Below, piece after piece: positions 57,398-64,000 of a DNA stretch of 64,000 nucleotides. The notes beneath the pieces are model-generated. The model was not told the DNA's origin, searched no databases, and saw nothing but the letters and a program-made list of their open reading frames with translations. Both the position numbers and the translations under genes were made by a program. The DNA is from CAVVNN01 sp963838035 (GTDB lineage: Bacteria > Actinomycetota > Thermoleophilia > Solirubrobacterales > 70-9). How positions within the stretch are numbered: the first letter of the stretch is position 1; every line of letters begins with the position of its first letter. Location: the NCBI GenBank assembly GCA_963838035.1, contig CAWIPM010000004.1, positions 89,415 through 153,414 on the forward strand, written 5' to 3'.

Positions 57398-57416
57398 GGC
57401 ATAAGTATGGCATAAG
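57396..57416. promoter_or_regulatory. Tandem repeat over the VapB start, candidate operator
   Basis: ATGGCATAAG at 57396-57405 is repeated at 57407-57416, an 11-bp period. The AT-rich repeats overlap the VapB start codon on the minus strand and could serve as both -10 element and autoregulatory site. Confidence 0.5.
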
Positions 57417-57446
57417 CGAGACGGGCCGATTGTCGGCCCGTCTCGC
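57416..57446 (-). terminator. Hairpin after the first SSB gene
   Basis: Exact 12-bp arms (57416-57427 and 57435-57446) with a 7-base loop, 12 bp past the SSB stop on the minus strand. Only two T follow. It separates the SSB transcript from the VapBC pair. Confidence 0.65.
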
Positions 57447-57457
57447 TTGGATGCGTC

Positions 57458-57808
57458 CTAGAGCTCGGGGACCGGCTCGGGCTCCGCGTCGCTCCCGGAG
57501 AACTCTATGCGCCCGCTGGAGAGGAAATCGACGCGGTCGGCGGCGATCGAGTGCGCGGAGCGCTTGCCACCGCCCTCGGCCTCCCACTCGCGGAAGCGGA
57601 GACGACCGCTGACGGCGACCGCACGACCCTTGCGCAGGTAGCGCTGGCAGGTCTCGGCCTGACCACCGAAGGCGGCGACGTCGATGTAGACGGGGCCGTC
57701 CTTGGAGCCGTTTGAGTCGGCGAGGCGCATGCGGCAGACCTTGGTCTCGCCGTTGCCCTTCATCTCGGGGTCGCGGGTGAGGTTCCCGATCAGGGTGACT
57801 GTGTTCAT
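57458..57808 (-). CDS. ssb: Single-stranded DNA-binding protein, paralogue 1
   Basis: 116 residues. OB fold: MNTVTLIGNLTRDPEMKGNG, CRMRLADSNGS, YIDVAAFGGQAETCQRYLRK, GRAVAVSGRLRFREWEAEGG. The tail ends EPEPVPEL, acidic but not the canonical DDDIPF, so partner binding may be changed. RBS AAGGAG. It is in the conjugation-DNA-processing gene set with the coupling ATPase upstream. Confidence 0.92.
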   Translation of the reverse strand: MNTVTLIGNLTRDPEMKGNGETKVCRMRLADSNGSKDGPVYIDVAAFGGQAETCQRYLRKGRAVAVSGRLRFREWEAEGGGKRSAHSIAADRVDFLSSGRIEFSGSDAEPEPVPEL

Positions 57809-57861
57809 CTGGACTTCTCCTTCCGGCCCCTGGCGGGGCTCCTATTGGCTTCCCCGCGCAG

Positions 57862-59586
57862 TCACGCGGGGAGTGACTCGGACCTGTGGGTGGTGAAGTC
57901 GGGGAGGCGCTGCCAGGGCGGCACCACCTGACAGCGATGAGCCCGAGTTGGTCCGCTGTGATCGAGCCGGGCGACGAAGGCCTCGCCGCGATTCAGGCGC
58001 TGCAGCTCGGCGGGGTTGACCTCGAAGCGGTAACCGCGGGTTCGGGTGCCCTCCGGCCTCGGATGCCCGAACCCGTCCGTTCTGATCGTCGTCTGCCAGG
58101 CGGGGACCGCGCCGATCAACTCGGCCACCCACTCGGCGTCGGCCTGCTCGCCGATCCGGTGGCAGACGATCGAGGAGACGGTCGCACCGACGCGCTCTCG
58201 CACCGCCGAGCCGGCGGCGCGCAGGTCGGCGAGGGTCTGGGTGCCGACGGCGACGCTGAAGCCGGCGGCTCGGCCGCGGGCGTAGAGGCGCTCGAGCGCG
58301 GGCGCCTCGAGCGCCCCGAACTCGTCGATCGCGACGAATGTCCCCACCCCCTCCCCCATCAGCGCGCTTGCCGCAGCGCCGAGGTCGAGCAGGACCATCT
58401 GGGCGATGGCGCGGCCGACGTTGCCGGTGCGGTCGGTGTCGAAGCGGAAGTAGACGACCTCGCGGCGCTCGATCGCGGCGCGTAGGTCGAATGTCCGCGC
58501 TCCGGCCCTGGCCGGGTCGAGCCAGGCGCGGGCGAACTCCGAGGAGGCGAGGTTCTGCAGGCGAGCTGCGAGGCCGGTGATCGCCCGCAGCTGGTCAGAG
58601 CGAAGGCCCTTGCACGTCGCGCTCACCTCAGCCGCGGTCTCTTCGTCCTCGCACTCCGCCGCCAGGTTCTGCAGTTCGTCGGGTTCGCAGTAGTGAGCGA
58701 CGGTCGAGAGCGTGACCCTGCTGCCGCTGCTATCGAGGGTGCGCAGGACGAGACGCAGGAAGGGCGAGGCGGCCTGGCGGTAGAAGCCGGCGTCGGTCGA
58801 GCCCCAGCTCTCGACCGCGATCAGGCGCTCGGAGCGCTCATCGACCGAACCGTGGGCGAGCGGGTCATAGGTGCCGGGACCCGTCGGGGAGAGGAGGTGA
58901 AACTCGGTGCCGCGTGCGCGTGCGGCGCGCTCTGCGGAGTCGTGCAGGACGGCGTCGGTCTTCGCCTCGAGGACGACGGCGCCGAAGCCTGAGCGGGTCA
59001 CGTAGTCGACGAGCAGCGCGGCGAGCGAGGTCGTCTTGCCGGCGCCGGTCGCCCCGGGGATGAGGACGTGGCTGCCCGAGTCGGGCCCACCCCGGGCGAT
59101 CATCGCCAGCTCGCCGCGGTTGGTGCGGCCGAGGGGCAGACTGGTGGTGAGCGACTGCTTGAGACGGGAAGGCCGCTCGGCGCGATGGCGGCGGGTGACG
59201 TCGAGGAGGCCGCGCAGCTCAGCTGCGGCTGTCTGGCGATCGCCACCGGCGCGGCGGTCGTCGAGCTGGGCGCGGAAACCCCAGCCGATCGAGCCCAGGG
59301 CGAGGCCAAGGCAGGAGGCGGTGGCGCTCGCCGCCAGGCCGCCGGGCAGTGCCGCGGCGGCGATCAGGAGGGCCAGGGGTGCCAGCGGCAGGAGCGCAAG
59401 GAGCGCCCAGGTCCAGGCAAGGCGGCGACGCCGCAGGTAGATCGCCAGCAGGGCACCGAGGCCGGCGGCGAGGAACAGGCAGAGCGCGGCGGTGAGGACG
59501 AGGTCGAGGAAGTGAGAGAGATGGCGCAGGGCGAGCGGACCGCGGAGCGCTCTGGTGTGCAGCGGTGCATGGATCATCACCGACAA
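57862..59586 (-). CDS. VirD4/TraG-type coupling protein (T4CP)
   Basis: 574 residues from TTG at 59586 (GTG 59580 or ATG 59577 are alternatives). Two N-terminal TM helices (LTAALCLFLAAGLGALLAIY; ALLALLPLAPLALLIAAAAL), then Walker A IPGATGAGKTTS, Walker B VGTFVAIDEFGALE and the GTQTLADL motif. It would bring the transfer intermediate to the secretion channel. Intact, unlike most of the channel genes. Confidence 0.88.
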   Translation of the reverse strand: MSVMIHAPLHTRALRGPLALRHLSHFLDLVLTAALCLFLAAGLGALLAIYLRRRRLAWTWALLALLPLAPLALLIAAAALPGGLAASATASCLGLALGSIGWGFRAQLDDRRAGGDRQTAAAELRGLLDVTRRHRAERPSRLKQSLTTSLPLGRTNRGELAMIARGGPDSGSHVLIPGATGAGKTTSLAALLVDYVTRSGFGAVVLEAKTDAVLHDSAERAARARGTEFHLLSPTGPGTYDPLAHGSVDERSERLIAVESWGSTDAGFYRQAASPFLRLVLRTLDSSGSRVTLSTVAHYCEPDELQNLAAECEDEETAAEVSATCKGLRSDQLRAITGLAARLQNLASSEFARAWLDPARAGARTFDLRAAIERREVVYFRFDTDRTGNVGRAIAQMVLLDLGAAASALMGEGVGTFVAIDEFGALEAPALERLYARGRAAGFSVAVGTQTLADLRAAGSAVRERVGATVSSIVCHRIGEQADAEWVAELIGAVPAWQTTIRTDGFGHPRPEGTRTRGYRFEVNPAELQRLNRGEAFVARLDHSGPTRAHRCQVVPPWQRLPDFTTHRSESLPA

Positions 59587-59634
59587 GACGGGCGATGAGG
59601 CGAGATCGGGTCACCCCCTCGCCCGAGCGTCACC

Positions 59635-59898
59635 TCAACGCCAGCGAGCAGAGGAGCCGTAGCCGACGATCTCTGTATCGCGAACCGAGGCGGCGTCGCC
59701 GCGCGTCGCCATTTCGCGGCTGACCTGGATTCGCTCGCGGCGCTGGTCGGCGTAGCTGTCGCGCCGGCGTCCCTTGAGGCGTTTGATCTGCGCCGAGGCC
59801 TCGGCCGCCGTTCGCGGGTAGACAAAGGTCTCCGCGCGCCTTTCGGCGAGGTTGCGCAGATAGCGGAGCTGCTTGGCGGAGGCGGGTCGCTGGTTCAT
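59635..59898 (-). CDS. DUF3072-like small protein
   Basis: 87 residues from ATG at 59898 with AAGGGAG upstream. ASAKQLRYLRNLAERRAETF, VYPRTAAEASAQIKRLKGRR resembles DUF3072, a short helical family of unknown function often seen in actinobacterial mobile elements. A strongly basic C-terminus suggests nucleic-acid contact. Preceded by the first copy of the 35-bp leader repeat. Confidence 0.6.
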   Translation of the reverse strand: MNQRPASAKQLRYLRNLAERRAETFVYPRTAAEASAQIKRLKGRRRDSYADQRRERIQVSREMATRGDAASVRDTEIVGYGSSARWR

Positions 59899-59959
59899 CG
59901 AGAACTCCCTTGGCTGGCCTTCGTTTACGGAGCGAGTTGGCCCGCGGCCAGCGAGCCGC

Positions 59960-59994
59960 CGCACCGCAGGGGAAGGGAGCGCAGCGACCTTGCG
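59960..59994 (-). repeat. 35-bp leader repeat, copy 1
   Basis: Exactly identical to 61201-61235. Lies 61 bp before the DUF3072-like gene. With its flanks it folds into a hairpin (CCGCCGCA against TGCGGCGG). In copy 2 the corresponding arms are CCGCGCA and TGCGCGG, changed on both sides so that pairing is kept. Confidence 0.75.
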
Positions 59995-60025
59995 GCGGCA
60001 AGCGCCGCGGGCAGACTGAGCGCAG

Positions 60026-60721
60026 TCACGAAGGCCACGGGGTGGTGGTTGGAAATCGAGGCAGCTCGCGCAACGCGATCAGGCCATCTGTCCTGGTTCG
60101 CTCGATCGCGCGTCTGACGTAGGGAAGGGTGCGCGGCGCACAGTGGTAGGCGACAGCGCTGACGCGGCGGTCAAGGACGGCGCGACGCCAGGCGCGAAGC
60201 AGCTCATCGAGGCGCGCGGCGCCCTTGGTCGAGAGCTCGACCTCGATCGCCTCACCCGGTCCGCCGCCGGGATCGAGGCGGATCAGGTCGGGGCGGTGGG
60301 AGCGGCCGTTGGGCAGGGTCGCCGAGAGGATCCGCTCACCGGCGGCACGCTCCAGAGCGAGGATCTGGCGCTCGGAGAGAAGGCGGTCTCCGCGCTGCTC
60401 CAAGCGCGCGGCGAACTCGGCGACGACGGTGTCGTGAGTGAGCGCCGCAGCGGAGACGCGCGCGGTGCGCAGTTCGCGCCGGCCGCTCGCTTTGAGGCCA
60501 AGCTTGGTGGCGAGGGCCAGCGGTCCGACGAAGCCGTAACGGTGCTCGATGCGGATCAGCTGCTCCTTGCGCAGGCGCCGCTCGCGGGTGAGGGTGACGG
60601 TGCGGGCGGTGCCGGCCCAGGTTGCCACCGCGTTGCGGGGAACGACGCCGAAGCGGGCGATGAAATCGAGGACCTCGATGTCACGAGGACTTATGTGGTC
60701 GGTTCTCCTTCCACCTGGCAT
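60026..60721 (-). CDS. wHTH-nuclease-fold protein, replication-relaxation-like, copy 3
   Basis: 231 residues from ATG at 60721. Winged helix (PRDIEVLDFIARFGVVPRNA), then YGFVGPLALATKLGLKASGR, and a nuclease-like core PDLIRLDPGGGPGEAIEVEL, STKG, with VAYHCAPRTLPYVRRAIERT. Acidic residues and Lys kept. Distant paralogue of the proteins at 26.6 and 28.6 kb. Follows the second SSB gene and its terminator. Confidence 0.7.
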   Translation of the reverse strand: MPGGRRTDHISPRDIEVLDFIARFGVVPRNAVATWAGTARTVTLTRERRLRKEQLIRIEHRYGFVGPLALATKLGLKASGRRELRTARVSAAALTHDTVVAEFAARLEQRGDRLLSERQILALERAAGERILSATLPNGRSHRPDLIRLDPGGGPGEAIEVELSTKGAARLDELLRAWRRAVLDRRVSAVAYHCAPRTLPYVRRAIERTRTDGLIALRELPRFPTTTPWPS

Positions 60722-60765
60722 GGCTCTGAGACGCTCCTTCCGGGCACGAGGGGACAGTTGAACGA

Positions 60766-60797
60766 GAAAAGCCCGGCGCCCCGTGGGGCGCCGGGCT
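60766..60797 (-). terminator. Rho-independent terminator after the second SSB gene
   Basis: On the minus strand a perfect 13-bp GC-rich stem with a 2-base centre (arms 60785-60797 and 60770-60782) is followed by TTTTCTC, 25 bp past the SSB stop. Confidence 0.85.
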
Positions 60798-60821
60798 GCG
60801 GTGGGGTCTCAGCGCCGGGGC

Positions 60822-61127
60822 CTAGACGGCGGCCAGCTCGCGGACGATCACCGAGTGCTTGGAGCGCTTCTGGGTGGTTTTGGATTTGGGGCCGGCCTTG
60901 GCCTCCCACTCCGAGTAGCGCAGGGCGCCTGAGACCTCGACCTCGGATCCCTTGCCGAGCCCCGCGCTGGTCTCGGCCAGCTCGCCAAAGGCGACGAGGT
61001 CGATGAAGAGCGGCGGCGTCTTGCCGGCCCCGTTTACCGCGAGGCGCATGTCGCAGACCTTGGTCTCGCCGCGCTCTGTGAGCTCGGGCTCGCGGGTGAG
61101 GCGTCCGGTCAGCTTTACCTGGTTCAT
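60822..61127 (-). CDS. ssb: Single-stranded DNA-binding protein, paralogue 2
   Basis: 101 residues from ATG at 61127 (RBS AAGGAAGG). MNQVKLTGRLTREPELTERG, VCDMRLAVNGAG, FIDLVAFGELAETSAGLGKG, SEVEVSGALRYSEWEAKAG: an OB-fold SSB with no acidic tip; it ends VIVRELAAV. Leader contains the second 35-bp repeat. Single gene with its own terminator. Confidence 0.9.
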   Translation of the reverse strand: MNQVKLTGRLTREPELTERGETKVCDMRLAVNGAGKTPPLFIDLVAFGELAETSAGLGKGSEVEVSGALRYSEWEAKAGPKSKTTQKRSKHSVIVRELAAV

Positions 61128-61200
61128 CTGGTCCTTCCTTTCCCGGCCGCTGGGGCCGGTGTTTGCTTGCGAAACGACCAGGCCCCGGGAAGGCGAGCCG

Positions 61201-61235
61201 CGCACCGCAGGGGAAGGGAGCGCAGCGACCTTGCG
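61201..61235 (-). repeat. 35-bp leader repeat, copy 2
   Basis: Exact copy of 59960-59994, 73 bp before the start of the second SSB gene. See copy 1 for the hairpin and the compensating arm changes. Confidence 0.75.
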
Positions 61236-61333
61236 CGGGGAGCCGACGGGGCAAAATGGAGTGCAGCTGCAAACGCCCCCAGCAGCCGCAGGAAGGCGAG
61301 GGGTATCGATGGCGCGGCTCATCGCGACGCCTC

Positions 61334-61639
61334 TCACTCGGGCGGATCGCTCTTGGCGGCGAGCTGAACCTCGCGGGCGAGGACGGTGTGGCGGTAGAAG
61401 CGCCGGCTTCCGGGCCAGCGTTCGGAGCGCAGATGGCCGGTCACCGCGATGTGGTCGCCCTCGCTCAGTTCGCGGGCGAGGCGCTCGGCGAGGCCGCGGA
61501 GGGCAAAGACCCTGATGTAGGCGATGTGCTGCTTAAAGCGACCGGGGATCGCGAGCCAGAACTCGCAGACGTCGCGGCCGGGCAGGCCGCGCAGCTCGGG
61601 CTCGGAGTCAAGGTAGCCGAAGAGGTTGACGGTGTTCAT
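61334..61639 (-). CDS. SSB-like OB-fold protein, paralogue 3
   Basis: 101 residues from ATG at 61639, overlapping the upstream gene's stop. MNTVNLFGYLDSEPELRGLP, VCEFWLAIPGRF, AYIRVFALRGLAERLARELS, EGDHIAVTGHLRSERWPGSR. Diverged from the other two SSBs in the strand that stacks on DNA bases, and shorter in the variable loop. It may bind DNA or a partner differently. Confidence 0.8.
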   Translation of the reverse strand: MNTVNLFGYLDSEPELRGLPGRDVCEFWLAIPGRFKQHIAYIRVFALRGLAERLARELSEGDHIAVTGHLRSERWPGSRRFYRHTVLAREVQLAAKSDPPE

Positions 61640-61971
61640 CTCAGCTCCCCGTCTCCGAGCAGCTGCCGAAGGGTTTCGGCGTCGGAGTCGGCGACGATCG
61701 AGCGAAGCGCCTCGGGGCTCATCGGACAGCAGTCGAGGCGAGCGGCCTCGGCAAGGTAGTCCTTGACGAAAGCGGCGAGCTGCTCGAAGCAGCGGAAGCC
61801 GCGGTCGACGAAATAGGAATCGGTGCGGCCCTGCAGTGCTCGGTCGGTGACCTCCACGCCGCCGCCCTGGCGGCGGCCGATGATGACGCGCTCTCCCGCG
61901 GAAAGCCGGTAGCGGGCGAGCTCGGTGCCGAGGTTGGTGATCGAATCGATGCGGTTCTGCGTTGCACTCAC
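61636..61971 (-). CDS. Unrecognised small protein upstream of SSB 3
   Basis: 111 residues from GTG at 61971 with GGAGG upstream. SATQNRIDSITNLGTELARY, GERVIIGRRQGGGVEVTDRA, then RCFEQLAAFVKDYLAEAARL and a helical C-terminus. Mixed alpha/beta with no motif I know; overlaps SSB 3 by 4 bp, so the two may act together on DNA. Confidence 0.6.
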   Translation of the reverse strand: MSATQNRIDSITNLGTELARYRLSAGERVIIGRRQGGGVEVTDRALQGRTDSYFVDRGFRCFEQLAAFVKDYLAEAARLDCCPMSPEALRSIVADSDAETLRQLLGDGELR

Positions 61972-62413
61972 GGTGTCCTCCCGTGTCGGTGGATCGAACG
62001 GGCGAGCGCACGGCAGCGGCAAAGGCGAGCGCGGAACCCCGAGCCCTCGGGCGAGGGGCCGCAAGGAGGCCCTTGTGGCCTTGCAGCGCTCGCCGCCGCT
62101 GCCAATCTGCGTGAGCCCCGATCCACGCGGGAGGCGGTCGTCTGGCAGGCAATGGGGCTGGCGGGAAGGAGCCGGGATCCCGCAAAGCCCCCCCAGGACC
62201 CTGCAGTCGAAGCCCCTCCCCCCACTCCGCCCGCGCCACCACCGATTCGGTGGGCCCCGGTGGACCGCTCCCGACCCGGAGACCGCCCCGCCGACGCCAA
62301 CTCACGGTCCCCGCCGCCATCCCCTCAACCCCCCCTGGACCCAGTTCCCTGATTGAAACCGATTCCGAAAACCAACCCAACACCTGAACACCCCACCGCA
62401 CCAGCCTCAGCCA
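61972..62413. other. Gene-free leader/intergenic region
   Basis: About 440 bp with no supportable gene. It is Pro-codon-rich and repetitive in composition, with a small hairpin-forming patch (CAAGGAGGCCCTTG) near 62,062. It precedes the nested inverted repeat at 62,414. Confidence 0.4.
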
Positions 62414-62540
62414 GCAGCCACTTCGCTTTGACCTCTACCTGCCCCCGCAGCGCCCCCTGACCCCGACCACACACAATCGTGTGGGGGTGGGGTCAGGGGG
62501 CGCGGAGCGAGGGGCGCGCGGAGCGAAGCGAAGTGGCTGC
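62414..62540. repeat. Nested inverted repeats, candidate origin of transfer or replication
   Basis: Outer arms 62414-62427 and 62527-62540 are an exact 14-bp inverted repeat. Inside, 62450-62464 and 62489-62503 are an exact 15-bp inverted repeat, with CCACAC/GTGTGG (62467-62472, 62479-62484) at the tip. It lies in a gene-free region at the upstream end of the SSB/coupling-protein gene set. Such nested dyads are typical of oriT or single-strand origins; function is inferred. Confidence 0.5.
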
Positions 62541-62707
62541 GCCGGCCCGCGTTCGGATCGTAGGCCGCAGCCCTGGGCGCCACGGGATCGCACCCAGCCG
62601 TCGGTCGCGACCCGGGACCGTGGGTTCTTCTCGCGGAAAGCGCCGGCGAGCTCAGCCGGGATTGGCGCGAAGCGCCGCACGCCCGTCGGCGATGCAGCGG
62701 TTGGCCT

Positions 62708-62772
62708 TGGTCTGGCGTCAATTGTTCGGGCCGATCCCGGTCGTGGGTTCTGGCAGCCGCAGACGCCGTTAG
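62708..62772 (+). repeat. Inverted-orientation copy of the hydrolase 3' end
   Basis: About 65 bp, roughly 80% identical to the last 65 bp of the CwlT-like gene (reverse strand, 32619-32683). Both end in a stop and encode WRQLFGP...GSG-SRRR-type peptides. Probably a remnant of a second hydrolase or transfer module. Confidence 0.6.
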
Positions 62773-62950
62773 GGTCACTTCGGTAGAAATGGTGTACCGG
62801 TATGAAGGTAGGCCCCGGAGCCGCTGCCGGGGCGTCCGGCGTGACAGCGGGAGCCACCATCCGCGACTTGCGCCGCACGCACAGCGATCTCAGCGTCGCA
62901 GTGTCGCCAGTGATAACCGGATGGCGCAGTTTGCCTGGCGCTGACCCGAG

Positions 62951-63346
62951 TCAGGCGAGCCAGTTCTCGACGCGAGGTCGGGGACGCGGTCGAAGTGGCG
63001 AACGTTGCCGGTGACGAGCGTGAGGTCCCGGGCGAGGGCGATCGAGGCGATGCGGGGGTCGGGCTCGTCGAGAGGGCGGCCCGCCGCCTCGAGCCGGGCG
63101 CGCAGCGGGCCGTACGCCTCGGCGGCGGCTTCGTCGAAGGGGAGCACGGTGAGGGCGCCGCGAGCAGCTCGCGAATCTGCGGAGCCTGTCGCTGTCGCGG
63201 CGGGCCGCCCCGTAGAGCAGCTCGCCGAGCGTAATCGCGGTCGTGAACTGCTCGGCGGGCGGGAGCTGCGCCAGGCGCCGGATCAGCGGCAGGTGGGGAT
63301 TGCGGCGCATCGTCGCGCTGAGCACGTCGGTGTCAAAACAGTACAC
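62951..63346 (-). pseudogene. VapC-type PIN toxin (frame breaks)
   Basis: GTG at 63346 starts YCFDTDVLSATMRRNPHLPL, FTTAITLGELLYGAARRD; the frame then changes near 63,165 to LPFDEAAAEAYGPLRARLEA, EPDPRIASIALARDLTLVTG, NVRHFDRVPDL and changes again near 62,980 to end RVENWLA. All PIN acidic residues are present across the frames. Partner of the Phd-type gene just upstream. Confidence 0.75.
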
Positions 63347-63355
63347 GGCGGGCGC

Positions 63356-63676
63356 TCAGCCCAGGTCGGGGGCGGGGCGATCCGCGCTGGCCGGCTGGCG
63401 GCGTAGATCTCCTCGACGACGGCGTCGAGGTCCTCCCAATCGGCAAGAGCGCCGGCCAGCGCCGCCAGGCCGCTGGGCGGCTCACGGGGCGGGCCCAGCA
63501 ACTCGGGCTCCGGTGGCACGAGAGCAACAGCCGGGCGACCGTGGCGGGAGATCGAGGAAGCGCTCGCCCTCGCCGACCCGGTCGAGGAGCTCGGAGAAGC
63601 GCCGCTTGGCCTCGGCGGTGCCGACGCTGGCGGGGGCGCTCTCGCCCGATGAGTGTGGTGATGTCTTTGGTGTCAT
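63356..63676 (-). pseudogene. Phd-type antitoxin (frame breaks)
   Basis: ATG at 63676; VGTAEAKRRFSELLDRVGEG is the Phd fold. One extra base near 63,557 shifts the following SRHGRPAVALVPPEPELLGP segment into the next frame, and a further shift near 63,390 is needed for the stop at 63,356. Precedes the PIN pseudogene. Confidence 0.65.
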
Positions 63677-63831
63677 CTTGGGTCGATTATGTCATAGGGT
63701 CTTCACCTAGCGCGACCCGGCCTCCCGAGCGAGCTGGGTAGGTGGGCCGCCCGGCTGGGTAGCTCAAGATACGCCGAGGGTGACACTCTGAGGGACATAA
63801 TGGCGGACACTTATCTGGACAAATAGGCCGC

Positions 63832-63837
63832 TATAAT
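63832..63837 (+). promoter_or_regulatory. -10 element of a probably leaderless gene
   Basis: TATAAT stands six bases before the ATG at 63844, the spacing that makes the A of ATG the transcription start, as is common in actinobacteria. Confidence 0.5.
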
Positions 63838-63843
63838 CCTGGA

Positions 63844-64000
63844 ATGGCTGGAGATCCTGATCGAGCCTACCGCGAGAGCCACGGGCACATCGAGTTCGGT
63901 CTCGACCTCGGACGCGCGGCTTCGGCGACGTGGGTGCTTCTCGGTGAGGCGAAGTCAAAGAGCCTGCATGTCGGTCGCTCCCTGCTATCGCCAGGCGCGG
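63844..64000 (+). CDS. Unrecognised protein, N-terminal part
   Basis: 52 codons before the window ends: MAGDPDRAYRESHGHIEFGL, DLGRAASATWVLLGEAKSKS. The open frame has a consensus -10 in front but no family I recognise. Confidence 0.45.
   Translation, partial: MAGDPDRAYRESHGHIEFGLDLGRAASATWVLLGEAKSKSLHVGRSLLSPGA

Larger units (their letters stand above)
24843..64000. mobile_element. Integrative and conjugative element (one end visible)
   Basis: From the tRNA-Val 3' end onward the window holds an integrase, an excisionase-like protein, two conjugation-type ATPases, a Tn916/pCW3-type secretion gene set (VirB4, VirB6, TcpC, TcpE, CwlT-like), SSB paralogues, many toxin-antitoxin pairs and cargo, with nearly all transfer genes on one strand. 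This is the content of an ICE. The right boundary was not found. Confidence 0.75.

Noticed and set aside
63680..63843. Possible right attachment site or insertion-sequence end near 63.8 kb (repeated GGACA/GACAC words)
   Set aside because: The words are short and irregular, do not match the tRNA-Val end, and no transposase is nearby within the window.
24843..64000. CRISPR array
   Set aside because: No regularly spaced short repeats with unique spacers were seen; the repeats found are pairs and lie in leaders or gene fragments.

Overview
The window is high-GC DNA from an actinobacterium. The best guess is class Thermoleophilia (Solirubrobacterales or a relative). This is inferred from the GC-rich codon use, the actinobacterial gene content, and two very large secreted FN3/NHL-type surface proteins of a kind I associate with that group. 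No 16S gene is present to confirm it.

Bases 1-24,800 are chromosomal backbone with almost entirely intact genes: an HdrB-like protein end, a CPA1 antiporter, asd and lysC, a PadR/MMPL efflux pair, a cluster of three zinc-ribbon proteins including a phosphoesterase, the divergent pst phosphate transport locus, a MerR-type regulator, a degenerate GGDEF protein, the recombination/replication block recR-GMC oxidoreductase-ybaB-dnaX, a membrane glycosyltransferase-like protein, an ABC-2 exporter, the small SRP RNA and a CPA2 antiporter. The one broken backbone gene is dnaX, whose tau tail lies in the +1 frame.

At 24,802 a tRNA-Val(CAC) is followed by a tyrosine integrase pointing back at it, which marks one end of an integrative and conjugative element (ICE) that fills the rest of the window. 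The other end was not seen. The integrase-proximal module (24.9-29.3 kb) holds an excisionase-like protein, two wHTH-nuclease (replication-relaxation-like) paralogues and a HerA/TraG-type ATPase. A desaturase and a secreted FN3 protein are cargo. From 32.6 to 43.0 kb lies a Tn916/ICEBs1/pCW3-type conjugation machine in the usual order (TcpC, pilin-like, TcpE, VirB4, VirB6, small accessory, CwlT-like hydrolase). Nearly every gene of it carries one or more single-base frame breaks. A second processing module (57.4-62 kb) is intact: a VirD4-type coupling ATPase, three SSB-family proteins, a third wHTH-nuclease paralogue, a DUF3072-like protein, a paired 35-bp leader repeat and a nested inverted repeat that could be an origin.

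The element carries at least seven toxin-antitoxin-like loci (Phd/VapC, RelA/SpoT-domain with partner, YefM/RelE, RHH/VapC, DUF433/PIN, VapB/VapC, Phd/VapC). The DUF433 antitoxin gene is split by a 9-kb insertion bearing the giant surface-protein genes, bounded by a 272-bp near-identical direct repeat. A 200-bp duplication of the pilin-like gene similarly brackets the YefM/RelE pair. The picture is of an ICE that has accumulated cargo by homology-driven insertions and whose transfer apparatus is either decaying or poorly sequenced.
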